From DASUMP01 sp036277635 (GTDB lineage: Bacteria > Actinomycetota > Acidimicrobiia > IMCC26256 > PALSA-610): a stretch of 14,051 nt of DNA. The notes beneath the pieces were generated by a model. The model was given only the letters and a program-made list of their open reading frames with translations. It was not told the origin of the DNA and did no database searches. Shown in pieces: positions 1 to 7,005 of the stretch. Location of the stretch: the NCBI GenBank assembly GCA_036277635.1, contig DASUMP010000295.1:1-14051 (forward strand). Reading direction: 5' to 3'. The translations under genes and the position numbers were made by a program. Position 1 is the stretch's first letter. Each line of letters begins with the position of its first letter.

Positions 1-1188
1 GTGAGGCTGTTCGACACCGCGCACCGCAAGGTCGTGCCGTTCGAGCCGGGTCCGGTGGTGCGCATGTACGTGTGCGGCATCACCCCGTACGACTCCACCC
101 ACCTCGGCCACGCCGCGACCTACCTCGCGTACGACCTGCTCGTCCGGCGGCTCGAAGACCTCGGTCACGAGGTGCGCATGGTGCGCAACGTGACCGACGT
201 CGACGACTCGATCCTCCCCAAGGCCCGGGAGCTCGGCATCCCGTACCTCGAGCTCGCCGAGTCGGAGCTGGCCCGCTTCCACTCCGACATGGAGGCGCTC
301 GAGATGCGCCCGCCGGTCGCCGAGCCCCGCGCCACCGAGGCGATCCCCGGGATCGTCCACATGGTCAACCAGCTCCTCGACTCCGGCCACGCGTACCTCA
401 CCCACGGCACCGTCTACTTCGACGTGTCGACCTTCCCGCGCTTCGGCGAGCTGTCGCACTACTCGGCCGACCACATGGTCCGGCTCGCCCGCGCGCGCGG
501 CGGCAAGCCCGACGACCCGCACCGCCGGGACCCGCTCGACTTCGTCCTCTGGCAGCCGTCGCTGGCCGACGAGCCCGCCTGGCGCGCGCCGTTCGGCGTC
601 GGGCGGCCGGGCTGGCACGTCGAGTGCTCGGTCATGGCGATGGAGAACCTCGGCGGCACGCTCGACCTGCACGGCGGCGGCACCGACCTGATCTTCCCGC
701 ACCACGAGTGCGAGATCGCCCAGAGCGAGAGCATCACGGGCGTCCAGTTCTCGCGGCACTGGATGCACTCGGCGATGGTGAACTACGAGGGCGAGAAGAT
801 GTCGAAGTCGCTCGGCAACCTCGTGTTCGTGAGCGACCTCGTGAAAGCCGCCGACCCGCGTGCGATCCGTCTCGCGCTCCTGCGGCATCACTACCGGTCG
901 GGTCTCGAGTGGTACGACACCGACCTCGAAGAGGGCAACGCGCTGTTGCACCGCCTCCTCGCCGCGGCCGAGCGCGACGACGGACCCGATCCGCGCCCGT
1001 TCGCGGCGGCGGTGCGCGACGCGCTCGACGACGATCTCGACACGCCGCGCGCGCTCGACACGCTCGACGATCTCGCGAGCGCGATCCTCAGCGGCGGGGG
1101 CGACACGAGCGCGCCGGGCGTGTTCCGCGACACCGCCGCGCTGCTCGGCCTCGACCTCGCACGTCCGATCGGCGTCGCGCCCGACTGA
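1..1188 (+). CDS. mshC: Cysteine--1-D-myo-inosityl 2-amino-2-deoxy-alpha-D-glucopyranoside ligase (MshC)
   Basis: Cytosolic class I synthetase-like ligase that joins cysteine to GlcN-inositol (ATP-dependent), the penultimate step of mycothiol synthesis. The 395-residue protein shows the HIGH-type motif HLGH at 34-37, the KMSKS loop at 266-270, and the expected zinc ligands C25, C209, H234 and E238. It resembles cysteinyl-tRNA synthetase, but three features favour MshC: the signature CGITPY-D-x-THLGHAATY near residue 25 (CysS normally has GHARTY), the LHGGGTDLIFPHHECE block at 223-238, and a length well below the roughly 460 residues of CysS because the C-terminal anticodon-binding part is reduced. 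The GTG start lies exactly at the window edge. Alignment with MRLxDT-type N-termini supports it, but some MshC proteins are slightly longer, so an upstream start cannot be excluded and the ribosome-binding site is not visible. A divergent CysS is the main alternative. Confidence 0.9.
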   Translation: MRLFDTAHRKVVPFEPGPVVRMYVCGITPYDSTHLGHAATYLAYDLLVRRLEDLGHEVRMVRNVTDVDDSILPKARELGIPYLELAESELARFHSDMEALEMRPPVAEPRATEAIPGIVHMVNQLLDSGHAYLTHGTVYFDVSTFPRFGELSHYSADHMVRLARARGGKPDDPHRRDPLDFVLWQPSLADEPAWRAPFGVGRPGWHVECSVMAMENLGGTLDLHGGGTDLIFPHHECEIAQSESITGVQFSRHWMHSAMVNYEGEKMSKSLGNLVFVSDLVKAADPRAIRLALLRHHYRSGLEWYDTDLEEGNALLHRLLAAAERDDGPDPRPFAAAVRDALDDDLDTPRALDTLDDLASAILSGGGDTSAPGVFRDTAALLGLDLARPIGVAPD

Positions 1189-1227
1189 GCCGCGGCGACC
1201 GCTCCGTACCGACGCGAACGGGTCGAT

Positions 1228-1249
1228 ACTCACCGAGAACTCACCGAGA
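1228..1249. repeat. Tandem 11-nt direct repeat, two copies
   Basis: ACTCACCGAGA occurs twice back to back (1228-1238 and 1239-1249) in the mshC-thrS spacer. It shares the core CTCACC with a second tandem repeat at 1281-1306. The two pairs flank a possible -10 element for thrS at 1268-1273. Function is unknown. Confidence 0.85.
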
Positions 1250-1267
1250 CCGCGCGAAGCGCGCTGG

Positions 1268-1273
1268 TACCCT
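1268..1273 (+). promoter_or_regulatory. Possible -10 element for thrS
   Basis: TACCCT, within the context GGTACCCTC, fits the actinobacterial -10 pattern TAnnnT. It lies 70 bases before the thrS start and between two tandem repeats. I see no convincing -35 hexamer at the usual 16-18 base spacing, so this is a weak call. The same GGTACC context occurs before pgsA and pdxS. Confidence 0.35.
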
Positions 1274-1280
1274 CGCCGTA

Positions 1281-1306
1281 CTCACCACGGGTCCTCACCA
1301 CGGGTC
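1281..1306. repeat. Tandem 13-nt direct repeat, two copies
   Basis: CTCACCACGGGTC occurs twice back to back (1281-1293 and 1294-1306), in what would be the 5' leader of thrS. It shares CTCACC with the upstream 11-nt repeats, giving CTCACC at 1229, 1240, 1281 and 1294. No leader peptide with a start codon and no T-box-like structure was recognised. Confidence 0.85.
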
Positions 1307-1324
1307 CGCACCCGACGACCGCGC

Positions 1325-1332
1325 GAGGAAGG
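1325..1332 (+). promoter_or_regulatory. Ribosome-binding site that decides the thrS start
   Basis: GAGGAAGG lies 11 bases before ATG 1344. It overlaps the alternative in-frame GTG at 1332, which argues against that upstream start. Confidence 0.6.
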
Positions 1333-1343
1333 TGGCCGCCGCG

Positions 1344-3329
1344 ATGGGCGACCGGATCACGATCACGCTCCCGGATGGATCGAGTCGGGAACACGACCGT
1401 GGCACCACGCCCGCGCAGGTCGCCGAGGCGATCGGCAAGCGGCTCGCGAAGGCTGCGGTCGCGGCGGTCGCCGACGGCGAGTGGGTCGATCTGGGTCAGC
1501 AGCTCGACGCCGACACGAACCTGCGGATCGTCACCGCCGACTCCGACGCCGGTCGCGAGGTGTTGCGCCACTCGAGCGCGCACGTCATGGCGCAGGCGGT
1601 CACCGACCTGTTCCCGGGCGCGAAGTACGCGATCGGGCCCGCGATCACCGACGGCTTCTACTACGACTTCGAGCTGCCCGACGGTGCGTCGTTCTCCGAC
1701 GCCGACCTCGAGCGCATCGAGGCGCGCATGGCGGAGATCGTGGCTGCCGACCAGCCGTTCGTGCGCGCCGAGTGCTCGTTCGACGCGGCGCTCGACACGT
1801 TCGCCGACCAGCCGTACAAGCGCGAGATCATCGAGAAGGTGCGCGACGGCGCAGCCGACGCCGACGACGCGAGCGAAGCCGCGGGCGGCGACGGCGTCTC
1901 CCTTTACCGCAACCCGCGCGCCGACGGCGCCGACTTCGTCGATCTGTGCCGTGGTCCGCACGTGCCGTCGACGGCGCGCATCGGTGCGTTCAAGCTCATG
2001 AAGGTCGCCGGCGCCTACTGGCGCGGCAACGAGAAGGGCCCGATGCTCCAGCGGATCTACGGCACCGCGTGGGAGTCGAAGGCTGCGCTCGACGAGCACC
2101 TCCACCGCCTGGCGGAGGCCGAGCGACGCGACCATCGGCGCCTCGGCGTCGAGCTCGACCTGTACTCGTTCCCCGACGAGCTCGGCGGCGGTCTCGCGGT
2201 GTGGCACCCGAAAGGCGCGACGATCCGCCGCGCGATGGAGGACTTCTCACGCGCCGAGCACGAGCGCGCCGACTACGAGATGGTGTTCACGCCGCACATC
2301 GCGAAGTCGGTGCTGTGGGAGACGAGCGGGCACCTCGACTGGTACGCCGAGGGCATGTACCCGGCGATGGAGCTCGACGGCGCCACGTACTACCCGAAGC
2401 CGATGAACTGCCCGTTCCACATCTTGATCTTCCGCGCGCACACGCGGTCGTACCGCGAGCTGCCGAAGCGCATCTTCGAGCTCGGCACCGTCTACCGCTA
2501 CGAGCGCTCGGGTGTGTTGCACGGTCTGCTGCGCACCCGCGGCTTCACGCAAGACGATGCGCACATCTTCTGCGAGCCCGACCAGGTCGTGCCAGAGCTG
2601 AACTCGCTGCTCGACTTCGTGTTGCGGATGCTGCGCGCGTTCGGGTTCAGCGAGTTCGAAGCAGACCTGTCGACCCGACCCGACGGCAAGTCGGTCGGCT
2701 CCGACGCCGACTGGGACCTCGCGACGCGCGCATTGTTCGAAGCACTCGACGCGAGCGGCTTGCCGTACGAGGTCGCCGAGGGCGAAGGCGCGTTCTACGG
2801 GCCGAAGATCGACATCCACGTGCGCGACGCGATCGGCCGCCGGTGGCAGCTCTCGACCCTCCAGGTCGACTTTCAGCTGCCGCAGCGCTTCGACCTGCAC
2901 TACGTGGGCGCCGACAACGAGCGCCACCGTCCGATCATGATCCACCGCGCCCTGTTCGGATCGGTCGAGCGGTTCTTCGGCATCCTCGTCGAGCACTACG
3001 CCGGGGCGTTCCCGGTGTGGCTCGCGCCGGTGCAGGTGACGGTGCTGCCGGTCGCCGATCGTCACGACACGTACGCGCGCCGGGTCGTCGACCGCCTGCG
3101 CTCGGAGGGCTTCCGGGCCGAGATGGTCGACGCGGCGTCGGGCGCGCTCGGCGCGCGCATCCGCCGGGCCAAGGTCGAGAAGGTCCCCTACGTGCTCGTC
3201 GTCGGCGACGACGACGCGGAGCACGGGACCGTCGGGGTCAACGCGCGCGGCTCCGACGATCCCGAACGCGGGGTGAAGGTCGACGACTTCATCGATCGTC
3301 TCGCGGCGACGGTCGTCGAGCGCGTCTGA
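1344..3329 (+). CDS. thrS: Threonyl-tRNA synthetase
   Basis: Cytosolic class II synthetase that charges tRNA-Thr. The 661-residue protein has full family length and standard domain order: TGS domain (about 1-64), editing domain with HSSAH (H76, H80) and C202/H206 of the CRGPH motif (about 70-235), class II catalytic core (about 265-555) and an anticodon-binding domain (about 560-655). The three catalytic zinc ligands are present as C356 (MNCPFH), H407 (DDAH) and H534 (MIHRAL). Motif 2 lies around YRYERSG (384-390) and motif 3 around GSVERFFG (539-546). ATG 1344 is chosen because it follows a good ribosome-binding site and begins directly with the TGS strand GDRITITLPDG. The open frame extends far upstream, but only as the shadow of mshC. 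Eleven bases separate its stop from the HIT gene, so the two are probably cotranscribed, as in M. tuberculosis. Nothing is missing or odd in the protein. Confidence 0.97.
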   Translation: MGDRITITLPDGSSREHDRGTTPAQVAEAIGKRLAKAAVAAVADGEWVDLGQQLDADTNLRIVTADSDAGREVLRHSSAHVMAQAVTDLFPGAKYAIGPAITDGFYYDFELPDGASFSDADLERIEARMAEIVAADQPFVRAECSFDAALDTFADQPYKREIIEKVRDGAADADDASEAAGGDGVSLYRNPRADGADFVDLCRGPHVPSTARIGAFKLMKVAGAYWRGNEKGPMLQRIYGTAWESKAALDEHLHRLAEAERRDHRRLGVELDLYSFPDELGGGLAVWHPKGATIRRAMEDFSRAEHERADYEMVFTPHIAKSVLWETSGHLDWYAEGMYPAMELDGATYYPKPMNCPFHILIFRAHTRSYRELPKRIFELGTVYRYERSGVLHGLLRTRGFTQDDAHIFCEPDQVVPELNSLLDFVLRMLRAFGFSEFEADLSTRPDGKSVGSDADWDLATRALFEALDASGLPYEVAEGEGAFYGPKIDIHVRDAIGRRWQLSTLQVDFQLPQRFDLHYVGADNERHRPIMIHRALFGSVERFFGILVEHYAGAFPVWLAPVQVTVLPVADRHDTYARRVVDRLRSEGFRAEMVDAASGALGARIRRAKVEKVPYVLVVGDDDAEHGTVGVNARGSDDPERGVKVDDFIDRLAATVVERV

Positions 3330-3340
3330 CGGCGGCGGTC

Positions 3341-3850
3341 GTGTCGCTCGAACGGCTCTGGGCCGGTTGGCGAGCCGGGTACGTCGGCGACGCCGCGCCG
3401 ACCGCTGCCGACGACGGCGCCGACGGCGGATGCGTGCTGTGCCGCCTCGTCGCCGCCACCGACGACGCGGCGGCGCTCGTCGTCGAGCGCGCCGAGCACA
3501 CGATCACGGTGATGAACCTGTACCCCTACGGGTCGGGCCACCTCATGGTCGCGCCGGTGCGCCACGTCGCCGACCTCGACGCGCTCACCGACGACGAAAC
3601 TGTGGCGGTCGCGTTCGCGCAGCAGCGCGCCGTGCGCGCGATCCGCGCCGCCTACGCACCCGACGGCATGAACGTGGGCGCGAACCTCGGCCGGGCCGCG
3701 GGTGCCGGCGTGCCCGGCCACCTCCACGTGCACGTGCTCCCGCGCTGGTCGGGCGACACGAACTTCATGACCGCGGTCGCCGAGACCCGGGTCATGCCGG
3801 AGGGTCTGCGCGCCGGCTACGACAAGCTCCTCGCCGCGTGGCCCCGCTAG
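3341..3850 (+). CDS. HIT-family nucleotide hydrolase or phosphorylase downstream of thrS
   Basis: Small cytosolic protein (169 residues) of the histidine triad superfamily, which hydrolyses or phosphorolyses nucleotide-phosphate bonds such as Ap4A. The triad HLHVH is at 127-131, with H129 as the expected nucleophile. CVLC (C31, C34) looks like half of the zinc site found in the Ap4A-phosphorylase/GalT-like branch. NLYPYGSGHLMVAP at 59-72 is the nucleotide-binding signature. The N-terminal LWAGWRAGYV resembles LWxPYRxxY of the mycobacterial protein encoded between thrS and pgsA (Rv2613c, from memory), and the ending PRWSGDTNFM also matches that subgroup. The start is GTG 3341; the upstream ribosome-binding site is poor (GGCGGCGG), so translation may rely on re-initiation after the thrS stop 11 bases earlier. 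Its true substrate is unknown. Linkage to PIM genes is a conserved actinobacterial context. Confidence 0.93.
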   Translation: MSLERLWAGWRAGYVGDAAPTAADDGADGGCVLCRLVAATDDAAALVVERAEHTITVMNLYPYGSGHLMVAPVRHVADLDALTDDETVAVAFAQQRAVRAIRAAYAPDGMNVGANLGRAAGAGVPGHLHVHVLPRWSGDTNFMTAVAETRVMPEGLRAGYDKLLAAWPR

Positions 3851-3853
3851 CGT
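3848..3853 (+). promoter_or_regulatory. Possible -10 element for a leaderless transcript
   Basis: TAGCGT (TAnnnT) ends exactly 7 bases before ATG 3861, the spacing expected when the A of the start codon is also the transcription start. There is no ribosome-binding site in the intervening CGAACCG. The TAG is also the stop codon of the HIT gene. Confidence 0.4.
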
Positions 3854-3860
3854 CGAACCG

Positions 3861-4367
3861 ATGACCGACGTGCCCGACACCGCCGCCGGCGATGAGCTCC
3901 CCGACGAGCTCGACGTCACACTCGTCGGTCCGTACACGTTCCCCGACATCGCTCGCCGGCGGATCGCCGCCGCGATCTACGCGCTCATCGCCGCCGCGAC
4001 CGCGGCGTTGTGGCTCGCCACCGACAACGGCGGCTACCTCGCCGGTGCCGGCATTCTCGCGGCGGTCTCGGCCTACTCGTTCCTCGCGGGGTGGCCCTTG
4101 CGCGTCGACCAGACCGAAGCGCTCGCGGTGGCGAGCCGCACGGTCGGGTTCCCCGTGGGACACGCGTCGGCCCAGCTCGCGTGGCGGGGCCTGCGCAGCC
4201 GACCGACGTGGCGCATCCTCGTCTACAGCGCCGACGAACCGCCCAGCATCCGCGGCCTCGTCGAGCTCGACGGCGTCGACGCGCAGGTGATCGGGTCGTA
4301 CACGGAGCGCAACCCCGAAGACTGGTCGGAGTTCACCGACGCGCCGCCCGAGCGTCCGGCGGAGTGA
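3861..4367 (+). CDS. Small two-helix membrane protein of unknown function
   Basis: I do not recognise a named family. The 168-residue protein has an acidic N-terminus (1-30), a basic turn ARRR at 31-34, then two hydrophobic helices (about 35-53 and 58-77) separated by a short DNGG loop. A soluble C-terminal part follows (about 80-168), with conserved-looking pieces such as RPTWRILVYSADEPP (114-128) and RGLVELDGVD (131-140), ending acidic and proline-rich. By the positive-inside rule both termini are probably cytoplasmic. The start is ATG 3861, with no ribosome-binding site but a -10-like hexamer at leaderless spacing. It sits between the HIT gene (10 bases upstream) and mscL. The C-terminal part could be a small beta-rich domain, but I cannot assign a role. 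Confidence 0.8.
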   Translation: MTDVPDTAAGDELPDELDVTLVGPYTFPDIARRRIAAAIYALIAAATAALWLATDNGGYLAGAGILAAVSAYSFLAGWPLRVDQTEALAVASRTVGFPVGHASAQLAWRGLRSRPTWRILVYSADEPPSIRGLVELDGVDAQVIGSYTERNPEDWSEFTDAPPERPAE

Positions 4368-4415
4368 TCGCCCGCGGATCGCCTGATCGCGCTTCCCTTC
4401 GCGCTCGGATCTCCG

Positions 4416-4421
4416 TAGCCT
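4416..4421 (+). promoter_or_regulatory. Possible -10 element for mscL
   Basis: TAGCCT fits TAnnnT and lies 31 bases before the GTG start. This leaves room for a short leader containing GGAGG at 4442-4446. No clear -35 element is seen. Confidence 0.35.
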
Positions 4422-4452
4422 CCGGCGACGACCCACGACCCGGAGGTGCGCG

Positions 4453-4839
4453 GTGCGCGACCTGCTGACCGAGTTCCGCAAGTTCGTGATGAAGGGCAAC
4501 CTCGTCGAGATCGCCGTCGCCTTCATCCTGGCGCTCTACTTCAAGGATGTGGTCGACACCTTCACGAACGGCATCGTCCTCGCGTTCGTGGCCGCGGTCT
4601 TCGGCGAGCCGAACTTCGCGAGCATCACGATCGGACTCGGTGACGCCGAGATCCTGATCGGCGCGTTCCTGAACGCGATCATCAACTTCTTGCTCGTCGC
4701 CGCAGTGCTGTTCTTCATCGTGAAGGTGTACACCGCGATGAAGGATCGGTTGATGCGCTCCGGCGAGGAGACCGAAGCACTCACTCGCGAAGGCGAGCTG
4801 CTGACCGAGATCCGCGACCTGCTCGCCGCCCGCCAGTAG
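4453..4839 (+). CDS. mscL: MscL-family mechanosensitive channel protein with altered pore helix
   Basis: Inner-membrane protein of the large-conductance mechanosensitive channel family, a homopentamer that opens under membrane tension to release solutes during osmotic downshock. The 128 residues contain the amphipathic N-terminus EFRKFVMKGN (7-16), a first helix (about 18-48), a periplasmic loop (about 50-68), a second helix (about 70-92) and the C-terminal bundle LLTEIRDLL (116-124), which matches E. coli MscL almost exactly. The first helix is unusual: at positions aligning with E. coli G22, G26 and G30 it has A23, A27 and K31, with bulky L28 and Y29 where E. coli has alanines. Gating may therefore differ. 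The start is GTG 4453, 6 bases after GGAGG (4442-4446). It is convergent with the EF-G-like gene, with 12 bases between stops and no terminator hairpin seen. Confidence 0.88.
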   Translation: MRDLLTEFRKFVMKGNLVEIAVAFILALYFKDVVDTFTNGIVLAFVAAVFGEPNFASITIGLGDAEILIGAFLNAIINFLLVAAVLFFIVKVYTAMKDRLMRSGEETEALTREGELLTEIRDLLAARQ

Positions 4840-4851
4840 CGGGTCGTCCGT

Positions 4852-6879
4852 TCAGCTCTTCGCGGCTTCCTTCGCGGCCGCCGCGATCTTGTCGACGAGG
4901 TGGGCGGGGACCGGGTCGTAGTGCGAGTGCGTCGCCGCGAACCGTCCCCGCCCGCTCGTCATCGAGCGCAGGTCGATCGCGTACCGGAGCACCTCGGAGG
5001 TCGGCACGCTGGCGGTGATCTCGACTTCGCCGCCGCCGAGCGACGCCGAACCCTGGATGCGCCCGCGCTTCGAGTTCAGGTCGCCCATCACGTCGCCCTG
5101 GTACTCCTCGGGCACGGTCACGACGAGCTCGCTGATCGGTTCGAGCAGGATCGGGTTCGCCTTGGCCATCGCGTCCTTGAAGCCGATCGACGCGGCCATC
5201 TTGAAGCTCATCTCGGAGGAGTCGACGGAGTGGTACTTGCCGTCGTAGACGGTGACCTTCACGTCGACGACGGGGAAGCCGAAGTGCCCGCCCTGCTCCA
5301 TCGTCTCGTGCACGCCCTTCTCGACCGCGGGGATGAACTGGCGGGGGATCGCGCCGCCGACGATCTCGTCGGCGAACTCGAAGCCGGCGCCGCGCTCGAG
5401 CGGTTCGATGCGCAGCCACGCGACGCCGAACTGTCCGTGGCCGCCGGTCTGCTTCTTGTACTTGCCTTCCGCCTCCGCCTTCGCGGTGATCGTCTCGCGG
5501 TACGCGACGCGCACGTCTTCGGTGTCGACCTCCACGCCGAACTTGCGCTGCAGCTTCTCGAGCGTGATCGACACGTGCGTCTCGCCCATGCCCCACAGCA
5601 ACGTCTGGTGCGTCTCGGGGTTCCGCTCCACGCGCAGCACCGGGTCTTCTTCGAGGAGCCGGTGCAGCGCGTTCGCGAGCTTGTCTTCGTCGCCCTTCGA
5701 GCGGGCCCGGATCGCGATCGCGAGCAGGGGGGTGGGCGCGACGACGGGCTCCACTTCGAGATCCGCGCCCTTCGCCGCGAGCACGTCGCCGGTGGTCGTG
5801 TCGTTGAGCTTCGCGACTGCGGCGATGTCGCCCGCGCTCACGCGGCCCACGGCTTCTTGCTCCTTGCCCCGCATCACCGCGATCTGGTGCAGGCGCTCGT
5901 CGGACTTCGTGCGCAGGTTGGTGAGGACCGCGTCGTGTTCGACGGTGCCCTGCAGCACCTTGAACACGTTGACGCGCCCGACGTAGGGGTCGACGATCGT
6001 CTTGAACACGAGCGCCGCGGGCGGACCGTCGCCGGCCGACGGCGCCGGACCTTCGGTCACGAGGAAGTCGGCGAGGCGGTCGATGCCCACGAGCTTCGTG
6101 GCGCTGCCGCAGAGCACCGGGAACACGGTTCCCGACGCGATGCCCGCCGCGAGCGTGTGCGCGAGCTCGGAGATCTCGATCTTCTCGTCGGAGAGGTAGC
6201 GCTCCATGAGGTCGTCGTCGCCGATGACGATGCCCTCGACGAGCGCGTCGTGCACTGCGTGCTCTTCGCCTTCCATCTCCGCCGGGACCGGACCCCCGAC
6301 GCCGGTCGCTCCGCCGGAGTACGTGTACGCGTGGTCGTCGAGGAGCTCGACGACCCCCGACAGCGCGGCCTCCTCGCCGATCGGGAGCTGCACCGGCGCG
6401 ACGCCCGCGCCGAACTTGTCCTTGAGCTGGTCGAGCGTGCGCGAGAACGACGCGCGCTCACGGTCGAGCTTGTTCACGAAGATCGCGCGCGGCACGCCTT
6501 CGGCTTCGGCGATGCGCCATGCGAGCTCGGTCTGGACTTCCACGCCTTCGACGGCCGACACCACGAACAGCGCGAGGTCGGCGGCGCGCAGCGCGGCGGA
6601 CACGTCGCCGATGAAGTCGGCGTAGCCGGGCGCGTCGAGGAGGTTGACCTTGTGGCCGTCGTGCTCGAAGGGCGCCACCGCGAGCGAGACCGAGATGCCC
6701 CGCCGTTGCTCTTCGGGGTCGAAGTCGGTGGTAGTGGTGCCGTCTTCCACCCGACCCTGGCGGCTGATCACGCCGCTCGCGAACAGCAGCGCCTCGGCGA
6801 GCGTGGTCTTGCCGGATCCGCCGTGGCCGACCAGTGCGACGTTGCGGATCTTGGCGGTCGGAAAGGTCTGCACGAGCAC
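4852..6879 (-). CDS. Elongation factor G-like GTPase (EF-G2 / FusA2 type)
   Basis: Translation-factor GTPase of 675 residues related to EF-G but belonging to the EF-G2 branch (Thermus EF-G-2, mycobacterial FusA2) rather than the housekeeping translocase. Domains: GTPase (about 9-285) with P-loop GHGGSGKTT (18-26), DAPGY (82-86), NKLD (136-139) and GSA (258-260); domain II (about 288-370); domain III (383-455); domain IV (457-580); domain V (582-660). The catalytic His of canonical DTPGH is Tyr86 here, a family trait known in EF-G2. From memory, mycobacterial EF-G2 binds GTP but lacks ribosome-stimulated hydrolysis, and its role is unclear. The start is GTG at 6877-6879; the second in-frame GTG at 6871-6873 sits better behind the GGGGG stretch and would shorten the protein by two residues. 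It interrupts the thrS-pgsA synteny on the opposite strand. The housekeeping fusA should lie elsewhere. Confidence 0.93.
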   Translation of the reverse strand: MLVQTFPTAKIRNVALVGHGGSGKTTLAEALLFASGVISRQGRVEDGTTTTDFDPEEQRRGISVSLAVAPFEHDGHKVNLLDAPGYADFIGDVSAALRAADLALFVVSAVEGVEVQTELAWRIAEAEGVPRAIFVNKLDRERASFSRTLDQLKDKFGAGVAPVQLPIGEEAALSGVVELLDDHAYTYSGGATGVGGPVPAEMEGEEHAVHDALVEGIVIGDDDLMERYLSDEKIEISELAHTLAAGIASGTVFPVLCGSATKLVGIDRLADFLVTEGPAPSAGDGPPAALVFKTIVDPYVGRVNVFKVLQGTVEHDAVLTNLRTKSDERLHQIAVMRGKEQEAVGRVSAGDIAAVAKLNDTTTGDVLAAKGADLEVEPVVAPTPLLAIAIRARSKGDEDKLANALHRLLEEDPVLRVERNPETHQTLLWGMGETHVSITLEKLQRKFGVEVDTEDVRVAYRETITAKAEAEGKYKKQTGGHGQFGVAWLRIEPLERGAGFEFADEIVGGAIPRQFIPAVEKGVHETMEQGGHFGFPVVDVKVTVYDGKYHSVDSSEMSFKMAASIGFKDAMAKANPILLEPISELVVTVPEEYQGDVMGDLNSKRGRIQGSASLGGGEVEITASVPTSEVLRYAIDLRSMTSGRGRFAATHSHYDPVPAHLVDKIAAAAKEAAKS

Positions 6880-6903
6880 CCCCGGGTCGGCCTGATCCGG
6901 GCG

Positions 6904-6909
6904 AGTCTA
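6904..6909 (-). promoter_or_regulatory. Possible -10 element for the EF-G-like gene
   Basis: The minus strand reads TAGACT here, 24 bases before the GTG start. It lies in the 126-base divergent spacer shared with pgsA, whose own -10 candidate is about 40 bases away on the other strand. No clear -35 element is seen. Confidence 0.4.
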
Positions 6910-6947
6910 CGAACCGGGAGCGGCACGGTGCCCGGGGGTGCCGGTGG

Positions 6948-6953
6948 TACCCT
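6948..6953 (+). promoter_or_regulatory. Possible -10 element for the PIM operon (pgsA)
   Basis: TACCCT in the context GGTACCCTCTCCGAG lies 52 bases before the pgsA ATG. It shares GGTACC with the candidates before thrS and pdxS. No convincing -35 hexamer is seen upstream. Confidence 0.4.
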
Positions 6954-7005
6954 CTCCGAGTGCTCGCGGACGCGAGCATGTGTCGAGCGCTTGTGAGGAG
7001 CCACC

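Noticed and set aside
1..1188. Cysteinyl-tRNA synthetase instead of MshC
   Set aside because: The THLGHAATY and GGGTDLIFPHHECE signatures and the short C-terminus favour MshC. A tRNA-charging role is not formally excluded.
1189..1343. T-box riboswitch or threonine leader-peptide attenuator before thrS
   Set aside because: No T-box consensus, no leader start codon followed by clustered Thr codons, and no terminator hairpin with a T-run. Adjacent ACC-ACG codons occur only by frame choice inside the 13-nt repeat.
4384..4412. Possible terminator hairpin after the two-helix membrane protein
   Set aside because: GCGC arms around TTCCCTT give only a four-base-pair stem, and there is no T-run. Chance GC pairing is more likely.
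4840..4851. Bidirectional terminator between mscL and the EF-G-like gene
   Set aside because: The gap is only 12 bases with no inverted repeat.
4900..6996. A 698-codon open frame on the plus strand, antisense to the EF-G-like gene
   Set aside because: It lacks recognisable motifs, is extremely rich in Arg, Asp and His, and mirrors the codon structure of the real gene on the other strand. Such long shadow frames are expected at this GC content.
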